Assembly: GCF_009498035.1 (NCBI RefSeq)
Contig: NZ_CP034550.1
Coordinates: 7,998,001 to 8,062,000 of the forward strand
Length of the DNA stretch: 64,000 bases
Source of the DNA: Saccharothrix syringae
Lineage (GTDB): Bacteria; Actinomycetota; Actinomycetes; Mycobacteriales; Pseudonocardiaceae
Reading direction: 5' to 3'
The position numbers and the translations under genes are program-made. The notes under the pieces were generated by a model. That model was not told the DNA's origin. It worked only from the letters and a program-made list of their open reading frames with translations, and searched no databases. Below are positions 1 to 32,559 of this stretch, in pieces (the first letter of the stretch is position 1; each line of letters begins with the position of its first letter).

Positions 1-911
1 ACGCCACCGAGGGCGGCCCGCTGTCCTACTGCCTGCCCTACAGCCGGGTGCCGGTGGCCGAGTCGGTGCGCGCGTGGGCCGAGTCGTGCCTGCTGCTGGC
101 GGGCCTGCGCGAGCGCGGCGGCCGGCCGCACCTGGAGTCCTTCGGCGGCTGCATGATGGGCCAGCTGTGCCCGCCGGGGCTGCTGGTGGCGATCAGCGTG
201 CTGGAGGCGTTGTTCTTCCGCCAGCACGGCCTGGGCAGCGTGTCGCTGAGCTACGCCCAGCAGACCCACCCGGAGCAGGACGCCGAGGCGGTGCACGCGC
301 TGCGCGCGCTGGCCGCCGAGCACCTGTCCGACGTGGACTGGCACGTGGTGCTCTACACCTACATGGGCGTGTTCCCCCGCACGCCGCGCGGCGCGACCGC
401 GCTGCTGGAGCGCGCGGCGGAGCTGGCCGTGCGCACCGGCGCGGCGCGGCTGATCGTCAAGACCGTCGCCGAGGCGCACCGCATCCCCACGGTCGCGGAG
501 AACGTCGCGGCGCTGCGGACCGCGAGCCGCGCGGCGGCCCGCACCCGGCCCGGCGCGGCACCGGCCGACACCGGGGTGCTGGCCGAGGCGCGGGCCATCG
601 TCGAGGCCGTGCTCGACCTGTCCCCCGACGTGGGCACCGCCCTGGTCCGCGCGGTCGAGCGCGGCTACCTCGACGTGCCCTACTGCCTGCACCCGGACAA
701 CGCCGGGCGCACCAGGGCGGTGGTGGACGCGGGCGGGCGGCTGCGGTGGTCCCGGACCGGGGCGCTGCCGCTGGCCGGGCCGGTCGAGACCGTCCCGGTC
801 GAGACCACCGCGGCCGAGCTGCTGCGCTCGCTGTCCCACGTGGAGCGCACCTTCGACGACGCGGCCCTGGACCACGACCTGGGCGCCGCGCACCCCGCCG
901 GCATCGGCTGA
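1..911 (+). CDS. Glutamate (methylaspartate) mutase large/epsilon subunit, 5' end cut by window edge
   Basis: The frame is open from base 3 and gives 302 residues; the family is usually well over 400, so the N-terminus lies left of the window. The protein resembles the AdoCbl-dependent glutamate mutase E (epsilon) subunit, which interconverts L-glutamate and 3-methylaspartate with a small B12-binding partner. Family-like stretches are PYSRVPVAESV near the start, FGGCMMGQLCPP, SVSLSYAQQTHPEQD and the late VKTVAEAHRIPT. The B12-binding small subunit (DxHxxG) is not in the window and is probably just upstream. In actinomycete peptide clusters such as friulimicin this enzyme makes 3-methylaspartate, so a precursor role here is likely. 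The next gene starts 31 bases on, behind a GGAGGAG ribosome site, so one transcript is likely. The family is clear; the exact substrate is inference. Confidence 0.85.
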   Translation, partial: ATEGGPLSYCLPYSRVPVAESVRAWAESCLLLAGLRERGGRPHLESFGGCMMGQLCPPGLLVAISVLEALFFRQHGLGSVSLSYAQQTHPEQDAEAVHALRALAAEHLSDVDWHVVLYTYMGVFPRTPRGATALLERAAELAVRTGAARLIVKTVAEAHRIPTVAENVAALRTASRAAARTRPGAAPADTGVLAEARAIVEAVLDLSPDVGTALVRAVERGYLDVPYCLHPDNAGRTRAVVDAGGRLRWSRTGALPLAGPVETVPVETTAAELLRSLSHVERTFDDAALDHDLGAAHPAGIG

Positions 912-942
912 CCCGACCGAATTCCCCTCCCGGAGGAGCGAG

Positions 943-1953
943 ATGGACACCACGACCGACACCGGCACGGCGACCCCGCTGCCGGCCAGTCCCCGCGAGC
1001 ACCTGGCGTCGCCGACGACCCGCGCGGTGCTGCGCGTGCAGCACGCGGTGCTCGACGCGGCGCGGGAACACCTGCGCGAGCACGGCTTCACCGAGATGCT
1101 GCCGCCGATCATCGGACCGGTCACCGACCCGGGCGCCCGCGGCGCCAAGCAGGTCGACGTGGACTACTACGGCCACCGGTACAAGCTGATGACCAGCGCG
1201 ATCCTCTACAAGCAGGCGTCGCTGACCGCGTTCGACAAGATCTTCTGCATCGCGCCCAACGTGCGCCTGGAGCCGCTGGAAACCAGCTCCACCAGCAGGC
1301 ACCTGGCCGAGTTCCACCAGATCGACGTGGAGGTCGCGGGCGCCTCCCGCGAGGACGCCATGGCCGTGGCCGAGGGGCTGGTGGCGCACGTGGTGCGGCG
1401 CGTGGTGGAGCGGTCGGCCGCGGAGCTGGAGGTCCTGGGCCGCGACCCCGACGCGTTCGCCGACCTGCTGTCCGGCCGCCCGTTCGAGCGCCGCGCGCAC
1501 GCCGCGGCGGTCGCCGACCTGCACGGCCTCGGCCACGACCAGAACCCCGACGCGGAGATCGACTGGACCGGCGAGGCGATGCTGTCGGCCAAGGCCAGCA
1601 GGCCGTTCTTCCTCACCGACTACCCCAAGGGCTCGCGCGGGTTCTACGACAAGGAGAGCCGCGATCAGCCCGGCCGGCTGCGCAACTTCGACCTGCTGGC
1701 CCCCGAGGGCTACGGCGAGCTGTGCAGCGGCAGCGAGCGGGAGCACGAGTACGGCGCGATCATCGCGCGGATGCGCGAGACCGGCGAGAACCCGGCCAAG
1801 TACGGCTGGTACCTGAAGATGGTCCGCGACGGCATCCCGGGCAGCGCGGGCTTCGGCATCGGCCTGGAGCGGCTGACCCGCTACATCGCGGGCCTGGAGT
1901 CGGTGTGGCAGGCCAGCGCCTACCCGAAGGTGCCGGGGGTGGTGTCGCCGTGA
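943..1953 (+). CDS. Stand-alone class II aaRS-fold protein, archaeal-type asparagine synthetase A-like
   Basis: A 336-residue protein with only the catalytic core of an Asp/Asn-tRNA synthetase. Motif 2 is visible (IFCIAPNVRLEP followed by SRHLAEFHQIDVE) and so is motif 3 (GFGIGLERLTRYIAGL). The N-terminal OB-fold anticodon-binding domain of true synthetases is absent. Such truncated paralogues include the archaeal asparagine synthetase-related protein, which activates the aspartate side-chain carboxylate with ATP and amidates it. Beside a glutamate mutase, a natural guess is amidation of 3-methylaspartate to 3-methylasparagine, or activation of its carboxylate. The ATG follows a clean GGAGGAG, and the stop overlaps the next GTG start (GTGA), implying translational coupling. 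The fold is certain; the reaction is inferred. Confidence 0.85.
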   Translation: MDTTTDTGTATPLPASPREHLASPTTRAVLRVQHAVLDAAREHLREHGFTEMLPPIIGPVTDPGARGAKQVDVDYYGHRYKLMTSAILYKQASLTAFDKIFCIAPNVRLEPLETSSTSRHLAEFHQIDVEVAGASREDAMAVAEGLVAHVVRRVVERSAAELEVLGRDPDAFADLLSGRPFERRAHAAAVADLHGLGHDQNPDAEIDWTGEAMLSAKASRPFFLTDYPKGSRGFYDKESRDQPGRLRNFDLLAPEGYGELCSGSEREHEYGAIIARMRETGENPAKYGWYLKMVRDGIPGSAGFGIGLERLTRYIAGLESVWQASAYPKVPGVVSP

Positions 1954-3227
1954 CCGGGCTGCGCGCGGGGACCTTCCCCGAGGCCGCGGTGCGCGAACGG
2001 GCCCGCACGGGCACCGCCGCCGCGTTCCCCGACCTGGCCGACTACGGGCACGCGCTGTTCGGCGCGCCGGCCGCGGACCCCGCCGCCGACGAGCTGGACG
2101 CCGCCCGCCTGGTGCCGCCGGTGTTCGTGCCGGAGCGGCTGGAGAAGCTGATCGACCTGGCCCGCGAACCGCTGCCCACCGACGTGGACCTGACCACCGA
2201 CATCGGCGGGTTCGCGTCGGCGCTGCCGGTGTACCTGTCGGCGTTCGGCTCGACCCAGGTCGCGAGCGCCGACCTCGGCCAGGCCGCGAGCGGGCAGGCG
2301 GGCGCGCTGGGCGTGCCGATGGTGGTGGGCGAGAACGTGGTGCCGGTCAACGGCTACGGCCGGCTCACCGGCGGCGCGGGGCGCTCGCTGCTGGGCCGCA
2401 TCCGCGCCTACGCCGACGCCGCGCCCGACGGGCTGGGCGGCGTGGTGGTGCAGCAGAGCACCGAGGACGCCGACGCCGAGGTGTGGAACCTCGTCTACAG
2501 CGACCCGTCGGCCCGGCCGCTGCTGGACTCCGGGCGGCTGGGGTTCGAGCTGAAGGTGGGCCAGGGCGCCAAGCCCGGCCTGGGCGGCATGACCGTGGTC
2601 GACGCCGCCGAGGGCGGCCGGCTGTCCGAGCAGTTCGCCGTGGAGCCGGTGTTCGACCCGGCCTCCGGGCGGGTGCTGCGCTGCGCGAGCCCCGGCACGT
2701 TCACCGAGGAGATCCTGCGCCAGCAGGTCCGCCTGATGCGCAACAACTTCCCGCGCGCCCGGGTGTGGGTGAAGCTGCCGCCCGGCCGGGACGTGGCCGC
2801 CGCCGCCGCGGTCGCCTGGGAGGCGGGCGCGGACGCGGTGACCGTGGACGGCGCGGAGGGCGGCAGCGGGTGGGCGCCCACGGCGTTCCTGGCGGGCGTG
2901 GGCCTGCCGCTGGCCGAGTGCCTGCGCCGGATCGGCGCGCCCGCGGGCTGCCTGCTGGTGTCCGGCCGGGTGTGGGAGGGGCTGCGCGCGGTGAAGTGCC
3001 TCGCGCTCGGCGCCCGCGCCACCGGCCTGGGCCGGGCCGCGCTCATCGCGGTGGACGAGGACCCGCGCGCCGGGCTGGTGCGGCTGGTCGAGTGCCTGGC
3101 GCTGGAGCTGCGGATGCTGGTCAGCGCGCTGGGCAAGTACCGCGTGCCCGCGCTGTCCCCGGACGACGTGTGGTCGCCCCGCGGCTGGGCGGTGCCGGAA
3201 CGGGCGCCGCTGGGGGCCGTGCGGTGA
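1950..3227 (+). CDS. FMN-type glutamate-synthase-domain protein lacking the Fe-S cysteine loop
   Basis: A 425-residue protein matching the FMN-binding (beta/alpha)8 domain of glutamate synthase large subunits. The barrel motifs include KVGQGAKPGLGG, VKLPPGRD, DAVTVDGAEGGSGWAPT and LVSGRVWEGLRAVKCLALGA. In GltB, GltS and N-methylglutamate synthase the last strand is followed by a loop with three cysteines that bind a 3Fe-4S cluster. Here the sequence runs from GRAALIAVDEDPRAG straight to ECLALELRMLVSALGKY, and the Cys loop is gone. There is also no glutaminase domain. It may be a flavoenzyme acting on an imino or amino acid of the cluster, fed electrons in some other way. The GTG overlaps the preceding stop, and its own stop overlaps the next GTG. 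The function is unproven. Confidence 0.82.
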   Translation: MTGLRAGTFPEAAVRERARTGTAAAFPDLADYGHALFGAPAADPAADELDAARLVPPVFVPERLEKLIDLAREPLPTDVDLTTDIGGFASALPVYLSAFGSTQVASADLGQAASGQAGALGVPMVVGENVVPVNGYGRLTGGAGRSLLGRIRAYADAAPDGLGGVVVQQSTEDADAEVWNLVYSDPSARPLLDSGRLGFELKVGQGAKPGLGGMTVVDAAEGGRLSEQFAVEPVFDPASGRVLRCASPGTFTEEILRQQVRLMRNNFPRARVWVKLPPGRDVAAAAAVAWEAGADAVTVDGAEGGSGWAPTAFLAGVGLPLAECLRRIGAPAGCLLVSGRVWEGLRAVKCLALGARATGLGRAALIAVDEDPRAGLVRLVECLALELRMLVSALGKYRVPALSPDDVWSPRGWAVPERAPLGAVR

Positions 3228-4534
3228 CCGCCACCGCCGAGGTCCGCGGCGGTCCGCTGTCCGGGTCCTACCTGTCGTTCGTGGCTGCCACCGGCCTGTC
3301 CTCGCTGGGTGACGCGGCGTGGGTGCTGGCCCTGACCACCGCGCTGGTCGGCGCGACCAGCGCCACCGCGGCCGGCGCGGTGCTCGCCCTGGCGGGCGTG
3401 CCGCGCGTGGTCGCGCTGCTCGGCGGCGGCGTCGTGGCCGACCGGTACGGCCCGGTGCGCGTGATGGTGTGGGCCGACCTGCTGCGCGGCGCGGTCATGG
3501 CGGCGGCCGCGGTGGTGGTGCTGGCGGTCGGGCCGTCGGTGCCGGTGCTCGCGGTCGCGGCGGCGGCGCTGACGGTGCTGGGCGCGTTCTTCGTGCCCGC
3601 GTCCGGCGCGCTGCGGCCGTTGCTGCTGCCCGAGGAGCAGTTGGTGCGCGGCAACGCGCTCTACCTGGTCGGGTTGCGCACCGGGCAGGCGGCGGGTGGA
3701 CCGGCGGGCGCGGGGCTGCTGGCCCTCGGCGGGGTGGTGGCGGTGGCCCTGGCCAACGCCGCGAGCTTCCTGGTGTCGGCGGTCGCGGTGGCGCGCGTGC
3801 GGCCGGGTGGCGCGCCGGGTGTCGGTGCGCCGGCAGGCGGTTCGCCGCCGCGACGTCGCTTCCTCGGAGGGCTGCGGCACGTGGCGCGCGGTGGCACGGC
3901 CGCACCGGCTCGCGGTCGGGACACCACGCCGTTCACCCGGCGCGTCGCCGAGGGCCTGCGGCACGTGGCGGGCGACCCCGGACTGCGGCTGCTGGTCGTG
4001 GTGGTCGGCCTGGTCGAGCTGGCCGCCGCGGGCCCGGTGAACATCGGCCTGGTCCTGCTCGCCGACGGGATCGGCGCGGGCACCACGGGCGCCGGCCTGC
4101 TGCTGTCCGCGTTCACCGCGGGCGCGACCCTCGCGTTCGTCGCCTCCCTGGTGCGGCCGGTCGGCCGCCGGGCGGGCGCGGCGCTCCTGGTCGGCGTCGG
4201 CGCGCAGGCCGCCGTGCTGGCCTGCCTCGGCCTGGTCGGCTCGCTGACCGGCGCGCTGGTCGGCTACGGCCTGCTCGGCCTGGTCACCGCGCAGACCGGC
4301 GTGGTGCTGACCTCGCTGGTCCAGCGCCGCACGCCCGCGGCGGTGCGCGGCCGGGTCATGTCGATCCTGTCGCTGGTGGTGTTCGGCGCGCCGCTGCTGG
4401 GCAACGCCGGCATCGGCGCGGCCGTCGACCTGCTCGGCCTGACCACCACGATGGTGCTGCACGGCCTGCTGGCCGTCGCGGCGGTGTGCGCGTACGCGTC
4501 CTCACCTGTCCTGAGGGGAGCCCGCCTTGATTGA
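3224..4534 (+). CDS. MFS transporter, EntS-like putative peptide exporter
   Basis: A 436-residue integral membrane protein of the major facilitator superfamily. It has about 12 hydrophobic helices, the loop 2-3 signature GGGVVADRYGPVRVMV, and a polar central loop (about residues 190-240, rich in Gly and Arg) dividing the two halves. It most resembles the EntS-type exporters common in siderophore and peptide clusters, so export of the cluster product and self-protection is the likely job. It is embedded in the operon: its GTG overlaps the previous stop (GTGA at 3224-3227) and its end overlaps the amidase start. No substrate can be read from the sequence. Confidence 0.85.
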   Translation: MTATAEVRGGPLSGSYLSFVAATGLSSLGDAAWVLALTTALVGATSATAAGAVLALAGVPRVVALLGGGVVADRYGPVRVMVWADLLRGAVMAAAAVVVLAVGPSVPVLAVAAAALTVLGAFFVPASGALRPLLLPEEQLVRGNALYLVGLRTGQAAGGPAGAGLLALGGVVAVALANAASFLVSAVAVARVRPGGAPGVGAPAGGSPPRRRFLGGLRHVARGGTAAPARGRDTTPFTRRVAEGLRHVAGDPGLRLLVVVVGLVELAAAGPVNIGLVLLADGIGAGTTGAGLLLSAFTAGATLAFVASLVRPVGRRAGAALLVGVGAQAAVLACLGLVGSLTGALVGYGLLGLVTAQTGVVLTSLVQRRTPAAVRGRVMSILSLVVFGAPLLGNAGIGAAVDLLGLTTTMVLHGLLAVAAVCAYASSPVLRGARLD

Positions 4535-5945
4535 GACGACCGCGGCCGCCGGGTGGCCGTCGCTGACCGAGCTGAGGGGACGCCTGCACCGCGGCGAGAC
4601 GACCGCCGGTGAGCTCCTGTCGGCGTGCCTGGACCGGATCGGGGCGCTGGACCCGCTGGTGCGGGCCGTGCTGGCGGTGGACCCGACCGCGCGGGCCCAG
4701 GCCCGGGAGAGCGAGCGCCGCATCGCCGCGGGCACCGCCCGCCCGCTGGAGGGCGTGCCGGTGCTGGTGAAGGACAACATCGACACCGCGGGCCTGGCCA
4801 CCACCGCGGGCTCGCGCCTGCTGGCCGGCTCGCCGCCGCGCCGCGACGCCGACGTGGTGACCCGCCTGCGCCGCACCGGCGCGGTGCTGCTGGGCAAGAC
4901 CAACATGTCGGAGTGGGGCAACTTCCGCTCCACCGGCGCGACGGAGGGCTGGTCCGCGGTCGGCGGGCAGACCTGGAACCCGCACGTGCTCGACCGCAGC
5001 CCGGGCGGCTCGTCGTCCGGCTCGGCCGCCGCCGTGGCCGCGGGCATGGCGCCGCTGGCGCTGGGCACCGAGACCGACGGCTCGGTGGTGGTCCCGGCCG
5101 CCCTGACCGGGGTGGTGGGGGTCAAACCCGCGCTGGGCCTGCTGCCCGGCCGCGGCGTCGTGCCGGTGTCCCGGGTGCAGGACGTGGTGGGCGTGCTGGC
5201 CGGGACGGTCTCCGACGCGGCGGGCTGCCTGGCCGCGCTGACCGGCCTGCCCCCGCGGGCACCCGTGCCGGTCCGCGGGCTGCGCCTGGGCCTGTGGCGG
5301 GGCAGGCGGATGAACCAGGAGGTGCTGGCGCGGCTCGACCTGGTCGCCGACGAGCTGCGGCTCGCGGGCGTGGTCGTGGTGCCGGTGGAGCTGCCCTGGG
5401 AGGTGCCGCCGCTGGTCGACGGGATGGACGCGCTGCTGGCCGAGTTCCGGGTGGGGCTGGAGGGCTACCTCGCCGCGCGGCGGGCACCCGTGGGCAGCCT
5501 GGCCGACCTGCTGGCGGGCAACAGCCGCGACGCGCTGGAGCTGAGCCTGTTCGGGCAGGACGTGCTCGAACGCGCGGCGGGGGTGACCGCGGAGCAGGTG
5601 GCCGAGGCCGGGCCGAAGCGGGCGCGGGCGCGCCGGTGGGCCCGCGACGCGGTGGACCGCGTGCTGGCCGAGCACTCCCTGACCGCGGTCGTCGCACCCA
5701 CCAGCGAACCGGCGTGGCGCGTCGACCACGGTGCCGGCGACCCGCCGGCGCGCAACACCTCCACCATCCCGGCGCTGGCCGGGCTGCCGAACCTGACGGT
5801 GCCCACCGGGTTCATCGGCGCGCTGCCGTTCGGGGTGTCGGTGTTCGGCCCGGCCGACACCTTCGCCGCGCTGGCCGTGGCCGAGGCGGTGGAGGCGGTG
5901 TGCGGGGAGCGCCGGGCACCGGCGTTCCTGCCCACGACGGGCTGA
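4527..5945 (+). CDS. Amidase-signature family hydrolase
   Basis: A 472-residue amidase-signature enzyme. The Lys/cis-Ser/Ser triad is complete: Lys82 in [10 protein letters not shown], cis-Ser162 in [10 protein letters not shown], and the nucleophile Ser186 in [13 protein letters not shown]. The 80- and 24-residue spacings match the peptide amidase subfamily. It hydrolyses a carboxamide to acid plus ammonia. I chose the TTG at 4527 because GAGGGGAG lies about eight bases upstream and it overlaps the transporter stop. Within a peptide cluster it could trim a protected or amidated precursor, mature the released peptide, or supply ammonia to the neighbouring glutamate-synthase-like enzyme. The family is certain; the role is not. 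It is the last gene before a strong palindrome. Confidence 0.88.
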   Translation: MIETTAAAGWPSLTELRGRLHRGETTAGELLSACLDRIGALDPLVRAVLAVDPTARAQARESERRIAAGTARPLEGVPVLVKDNIDTAGLATTAGSRLLAGSPPRRDADVVTRLRRTGAVLLGKTNMSEWGNFRSTGATEGWSAVGGQTWNPHVLDRSPGGSSSGSAAAVAAGMAPLALGTETDGSVVVPAALTGVVGVKPALGLLPGRGVVPVSRVQDVVGVLAGTVSDAAGCLAALTGLPPRAPVPVRGLRLGLWRGRRMNQEVLARLDLVADELRLAGVVVVPVELPWEVPPLVDGMDALLAEFRVGLEGYLAARRAPVGSLADLLAGNSRDALELSLFGQDVLERAAGVTAEQVAEAGPKRARARRWARDAVDRVLAEHSLTAVVAPTSEPAWRVDHGAGDPPARNTSTIPALAGLPNLTVPTGFIGALPFGVSVFGPADTFAALAVAEAVEAVCGERRAPAFLPTTG

Positions 5946-5955
5946 ACGGGCTCTT

Positions 5956-6005
5956 CGCAGCGCGGCGGTGGTGACCACCCGGGTGGTCACCACCGCCGCG
6001 CTGCG
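5956..6005. terminator. 50-bp perfect palindrome after the amidase gene
   Basis: The two 25-base arms are perfectly complementary and meet at the centre between 5980 and 5981. The hairpin begins 11 bases after the amidase stop and has no T tract, as is usual for actinomycete terminators. It probably ends or attenuates the precursor-cassette transcript before the MbtH/NRPS genes. A double operator is the alternative. Confidence 0.7.
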
Positions 6006-6045
6006 TCGTGCGCCGGGAACGCCGCGTCCGGTCCGGTCGCGACAG

Positions 6046-6090
6046 GTGCCGCCGCGGTCAGTGCCGCCGCGGTCAGTGCCGCCGCCACCG
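6046..6090. repeat. Three 15-bp tandem repeats upstream of the MbtH gene
   Basis: Two exact copies of GTGCCGCCGCGGTCA and a third, decayed copy lie in the 259-base non-coding gap between the amidase and the MbtH-like gene. The gap must also hold the synthetase promoter. A possible -10-like TAGCGT sits at 6147-6152, but no convincing -35 partner is visible. Confidence 0.55.
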
Positions 6091-6204
6091 CCGCACCTGC
6101 CGCCGAGCTGCCTCCCGCACTGCCGGAACCGCCCCCTCCCCCGTCCTAGCGTAAGCCTCGTCGCTGAACGCGAACCCCTTGTCCCCCAACCGAAGGAGCC
6201 AGCC

Positions 6205-6411
6205 ATGACCAACCCCTTCGACGACCAGGACGCCCAGTTCCTGGTGCTGGTGAACGAGGAGCGGCAGCACTCGCTGTGGCCGGCCTCGATCGCGGTGCCC
6301 GCCGGCTGGGAGGTCGCGCACGGCCCGGACACCCGGGCGGCCTGCCTGGCCCACGTCGAGACCCACTGGACCGACCTGCGCCCGGCGAGCCTCGCCGCGC
6401 TGCGCGGCTGA
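6205..6411 (+). CDS. MbtH-like protein
   Basis: A 68-residue MbtH-domain protein, full length for the family. Conserved features are the MTNPFDD start, [15 protein letters not shown], the second tryptophan in PAGW, and [11 protein letters not shown]. MbtH-like proteins bind and activate NRPS adenylation domains, often in a 1:1 complex. A purine-rich GAAGGAG lies upstream of the ATG, and the first NRPS starts 39 bases downstream, so co-expression is expected. It is presumably required by the eight adenylation domains that follow. Confidence 0.97.
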   Translation: MTNPFDDQDAQFLVLVNEERQHSLWPASIAVPAGWEVAHGPDTRAACLAHVETHWTDLRPASLAALRG

Positions 6412-6450
6412 CCCGAGCCACGAGACGCGACGACTGGGGAGCTGGTTGCG

Positions 6451-30761
<24,311 letters not shown>

Positions 30762-30788
30762 CCCACCCACCCTTCCCGAGGAGTTCCC

Positions 30789-31157
30789 ATGACCACCGCC
30801 CTGGCCCGCGAAACCGCCCTGGTGCAGGACTTCTACCGCCACGTCGACTCCGGTGACGTGCCCGCCCTGGTCGCCATGTTCACCGAGGACACGGTCTACT
30901 ACCGCCCCGGCTACGCGCCGGCCGTCGGCCAGGAGGGCGTGGCGCACTTCTACACCCACGTGCGGGTGATCAAGGAGGGCACGCACCGCGTCGAGTCGGT
31001 GGTGCGCGAGGGCGACCAGGTCGCGGTGCGCGGGTCGTTCGAGGGCGTGCTCCGCGACGGCACGCCGACCAGCCTGCGCTACGCCGACTTCTTCACCCTC
31101 GCCGACGACGACCGCTTCAGCAAGCGCGAGACGTTCTTCTTCGCCCCCCTGGCCTGA
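30789..31157 (+). CDS. SnoaL-like / NTF2-fold protein
   Basis: A 122-residue single-domain protein of the SnoaL/NTF2-like fold. It has an N-terminal helix pair (ALVQDFYRHVDSGDVPALVAMF), then TEDTVYYRPGYAP, and paired strands ending RETFFFAPL. Family members include polyketide cyclases, ketosteroid-isomerase-like enzymes and non-catalytic binding proteins, so activity cannot be inferred from the fold. It starts 27 bases after the NRPS stop, behind a GAGGAG site, and is probably in the same transcript. A tailoring or precursor step is possible. The last codons run into a tandem repeat array. Confidence 0.85.
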   Translation: MTTALARETALVQDFYRHVDSGDVPALVAMFTEDTVYYRPGYAPAVGQEGVAHFYTHVRVIKEGTHRVESVVREGDQVAVRGSFEGVLRDGTPTSLRYADFFTLADDDRFSKRETFFFAPLA

Positions 31158-31262
31158 TCCCCTGGCCTGACCCCCCGGCCTAACCCCCGGCCTGACCCCC
31201 GGTCTGACCCCCGGCCTGACCCCCGGCCTGACCCCCGGCCTGATCCCCTGGCCTGATCCCCT
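31151..31262. repeat. Nine-copy 12/13-bp tandem repeat (GGCCTGACCCCC)
   Basis: Copies begin at 31151, 31164, 31177, 31189, 31201, 31213, 31225, 31237 and 31250. They are mostly GGCCTGACCCCC, with GGCCTGATCCCCT variants at the two ends. The stop codon of the SnoaL-like gene lies inside the first copy. The array fills most of the 192-base gap before the aminotransferase gene; the remainder is C/T-rich with no clear promoter. Confidence 0.9.
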
Positions 31263-31349
31263 CTCGCCCGCTCCCTCTCGCCGCCTCCGACCTCGTCCCC
31301 TTCGCCGTCCCCCCGGCTCGATCTCCCCTCTGCCGCAAAGGAGCCCGTC

Positions 31350-32423
31350 ATGACCTCCGTCCTGCCCAAGCCCGCCGCCGCACCCGTTGTCGCCCCCACC
31401 TCCCCCGGCCACGGGGACGCGTTCACCCGCCACATGTACAGCCTGCGCTACTCCCCCGACCTCGGCTGGCACGACGGCGGCCTCCAGCCGCTGGCGAACC
31501 TGTCGCTGCACCCGGCCACCCTCGGCCTGCACTACGGCCAGGTGATCTTCGAGGGCATGAAGGCGTTCCGCCGGCAGGACGGCTCGGTCGCGGTGTTCCG
31601 CCCCTTGGAGAACGCCCGCCGCTTCAACCGCTCGGCCGCGCGCCTGGCCATGCCCGAGCTGCCCGAGCACCTGTACGTGGCGGGCGTGGACGCGGTGGTC
31701 GCCGCCGACCAGGGCGAGCTGTCCGACGACCCCGACCACAGCCTCTACCTGCGCCCGCTGATGTTCGGCACGGACGCGAACCTGATGCTGCGCCCGTCGG
31801 AGGAGTACCTGTTCCTGGTGATGGCGTTCGTCGCGGGCGGTTTCTTCGGCGACGTGGTGCGCCCGGTGTCGGTGCTGGTGTCCCGCGACCAGGCCCGCGC
31901 CATGCCCGGCGGCACCGGCAACGTGAAGTGCGCCGCGAACTACGGGCCGTCGTTCGTGGCGCAGCGCAAGGCGCAGCAGGCGGGGTGCCAGCAGGTGGTG
32001 TGGCTCGACTCGGCGGAGCGCCGCTGGATCGAGGAGATGGGCGGCATGAACCTGTTCTTCGTGCGCGGCAGCGGTCAGGGTGCGGAGGTCTTCACCACCC
32101 CGCTGACCGGCACCCTGCTGCCCGGCGTGACCCGCGACTCGCTGCTGCGCATGGCCTCCCGCCTGGGCTACCGGGTGGCGGAGCAGCCGCTGTCGGTCGA
32201 CCAGTGGCGGGCCGAGTGCGAGGCCGGGACGATCACCGAGGTCTTCGCCTGCGGCACGGCGGCGGTGGTGACCCCGGTCGGGCAGGTGAAGGACGAGGAG
32301 GGCGACTTCACCGTGGGCAACGGCGAGATGGGCCCGGTGACCCGCACCCTGCGCACCGCCCTGGTCGACCTCCAGCACGGCCGAGTCCCCGACGTGGACG
32401 GCTGGCTGCACCGGGTGTGCTGA
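31350..32423 (+). CDS. ilvE: Branched-chain amino acid aminotransferase (class IV PLP)
   Basis: A 357-residue fold-type IV aminotransferase. The PLP lysine is Lys193 in GTGNVKCAANYG. Other family features are LHYGQVIFEGMKAF near residue 60, YLRPLMFG, EEMGGMNLFFV and ACGTAAVVTPVG. It interconverts branched-chain amino acids and their 2-keto acids using glutamate. Start ATG follows AAAGGAG. As the last gene before a strong terminator it is probably the cluster's own copy. It could provide Leu for module 7 or transaminate an unusual branched or methylated keto acid. It might also be the housekeeping ilvE, since I cannot see whether the genome has another. The identity is firm; cluster membership is inferred from position. 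Confidence 0.93.
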   Translation: MTSVLPKPAAAPVVAPTSPGHGDAFTRHMYSLRYSPDLGWHDGGLQPLANLSLHPATLGLHYGQVIFEGMKAFRRQDGSVAVFRPLENARRFNRSAARLAMPELPEHLYVAGVDAVVAADQGELSDDPDHSLYLRPLMFGTDANLMLRPSEEYLFLVMAFVAGGFFGDVVRPVSVLVSRDQARAMPGGTGNVKCAANYGPSFVAQRKAQQAGCQQVVWLDSAERRWIEEMGGMNLFFVRGSGQGAEVFTTPLTGTLLPGVTRDSLLRMASRLGYRVAEQPLSVDQWRAECEAGTITEVFACGTAAVVTPVGQVKDEEGDFTVGNGEMGPVTRTLRTALVDLQHGRVPDVDGWLHRVC

Positions 32424-32438
32424 GGCTTCGGGCGCAGT

Positions 32439-32461
32439 GGGCCGGGGTTCGTCCCCGGCCC
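32439..32461 (+). terminator. Hairpin terminator after the aminotransferase
   Basis: GGGCCGGGG and CCCCGGCCC form a 9-bp GC stem with the loop TTCGT, 15 bases after the stop. It marks a likely right border of the peptide cluster. Confidence 0.8.
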
Positions 32462-32559
32462 GCCCTCCCACAACCGGTCCCCCACAACCGATGTGTCCCC
32501 GCAGGCGCCATTGGGTATTCAAGGCGTGCCAGAGGACACCTACCAGGTGGGGAGCAGAC

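Noticed and set aside
31151..31262. CRISPR-like array
   Set aside because: Units are 12-13 bases, directly adjacent with no spacers, and no cas genes are present.
31079..31435. Minus-strand frame with a Gly-Ser-Gly-Arg repeat opposite the 12-bp array
   Set aside because: It arises only from the tandem repeat, overlaps two well-supported genes and has no ribosome site.
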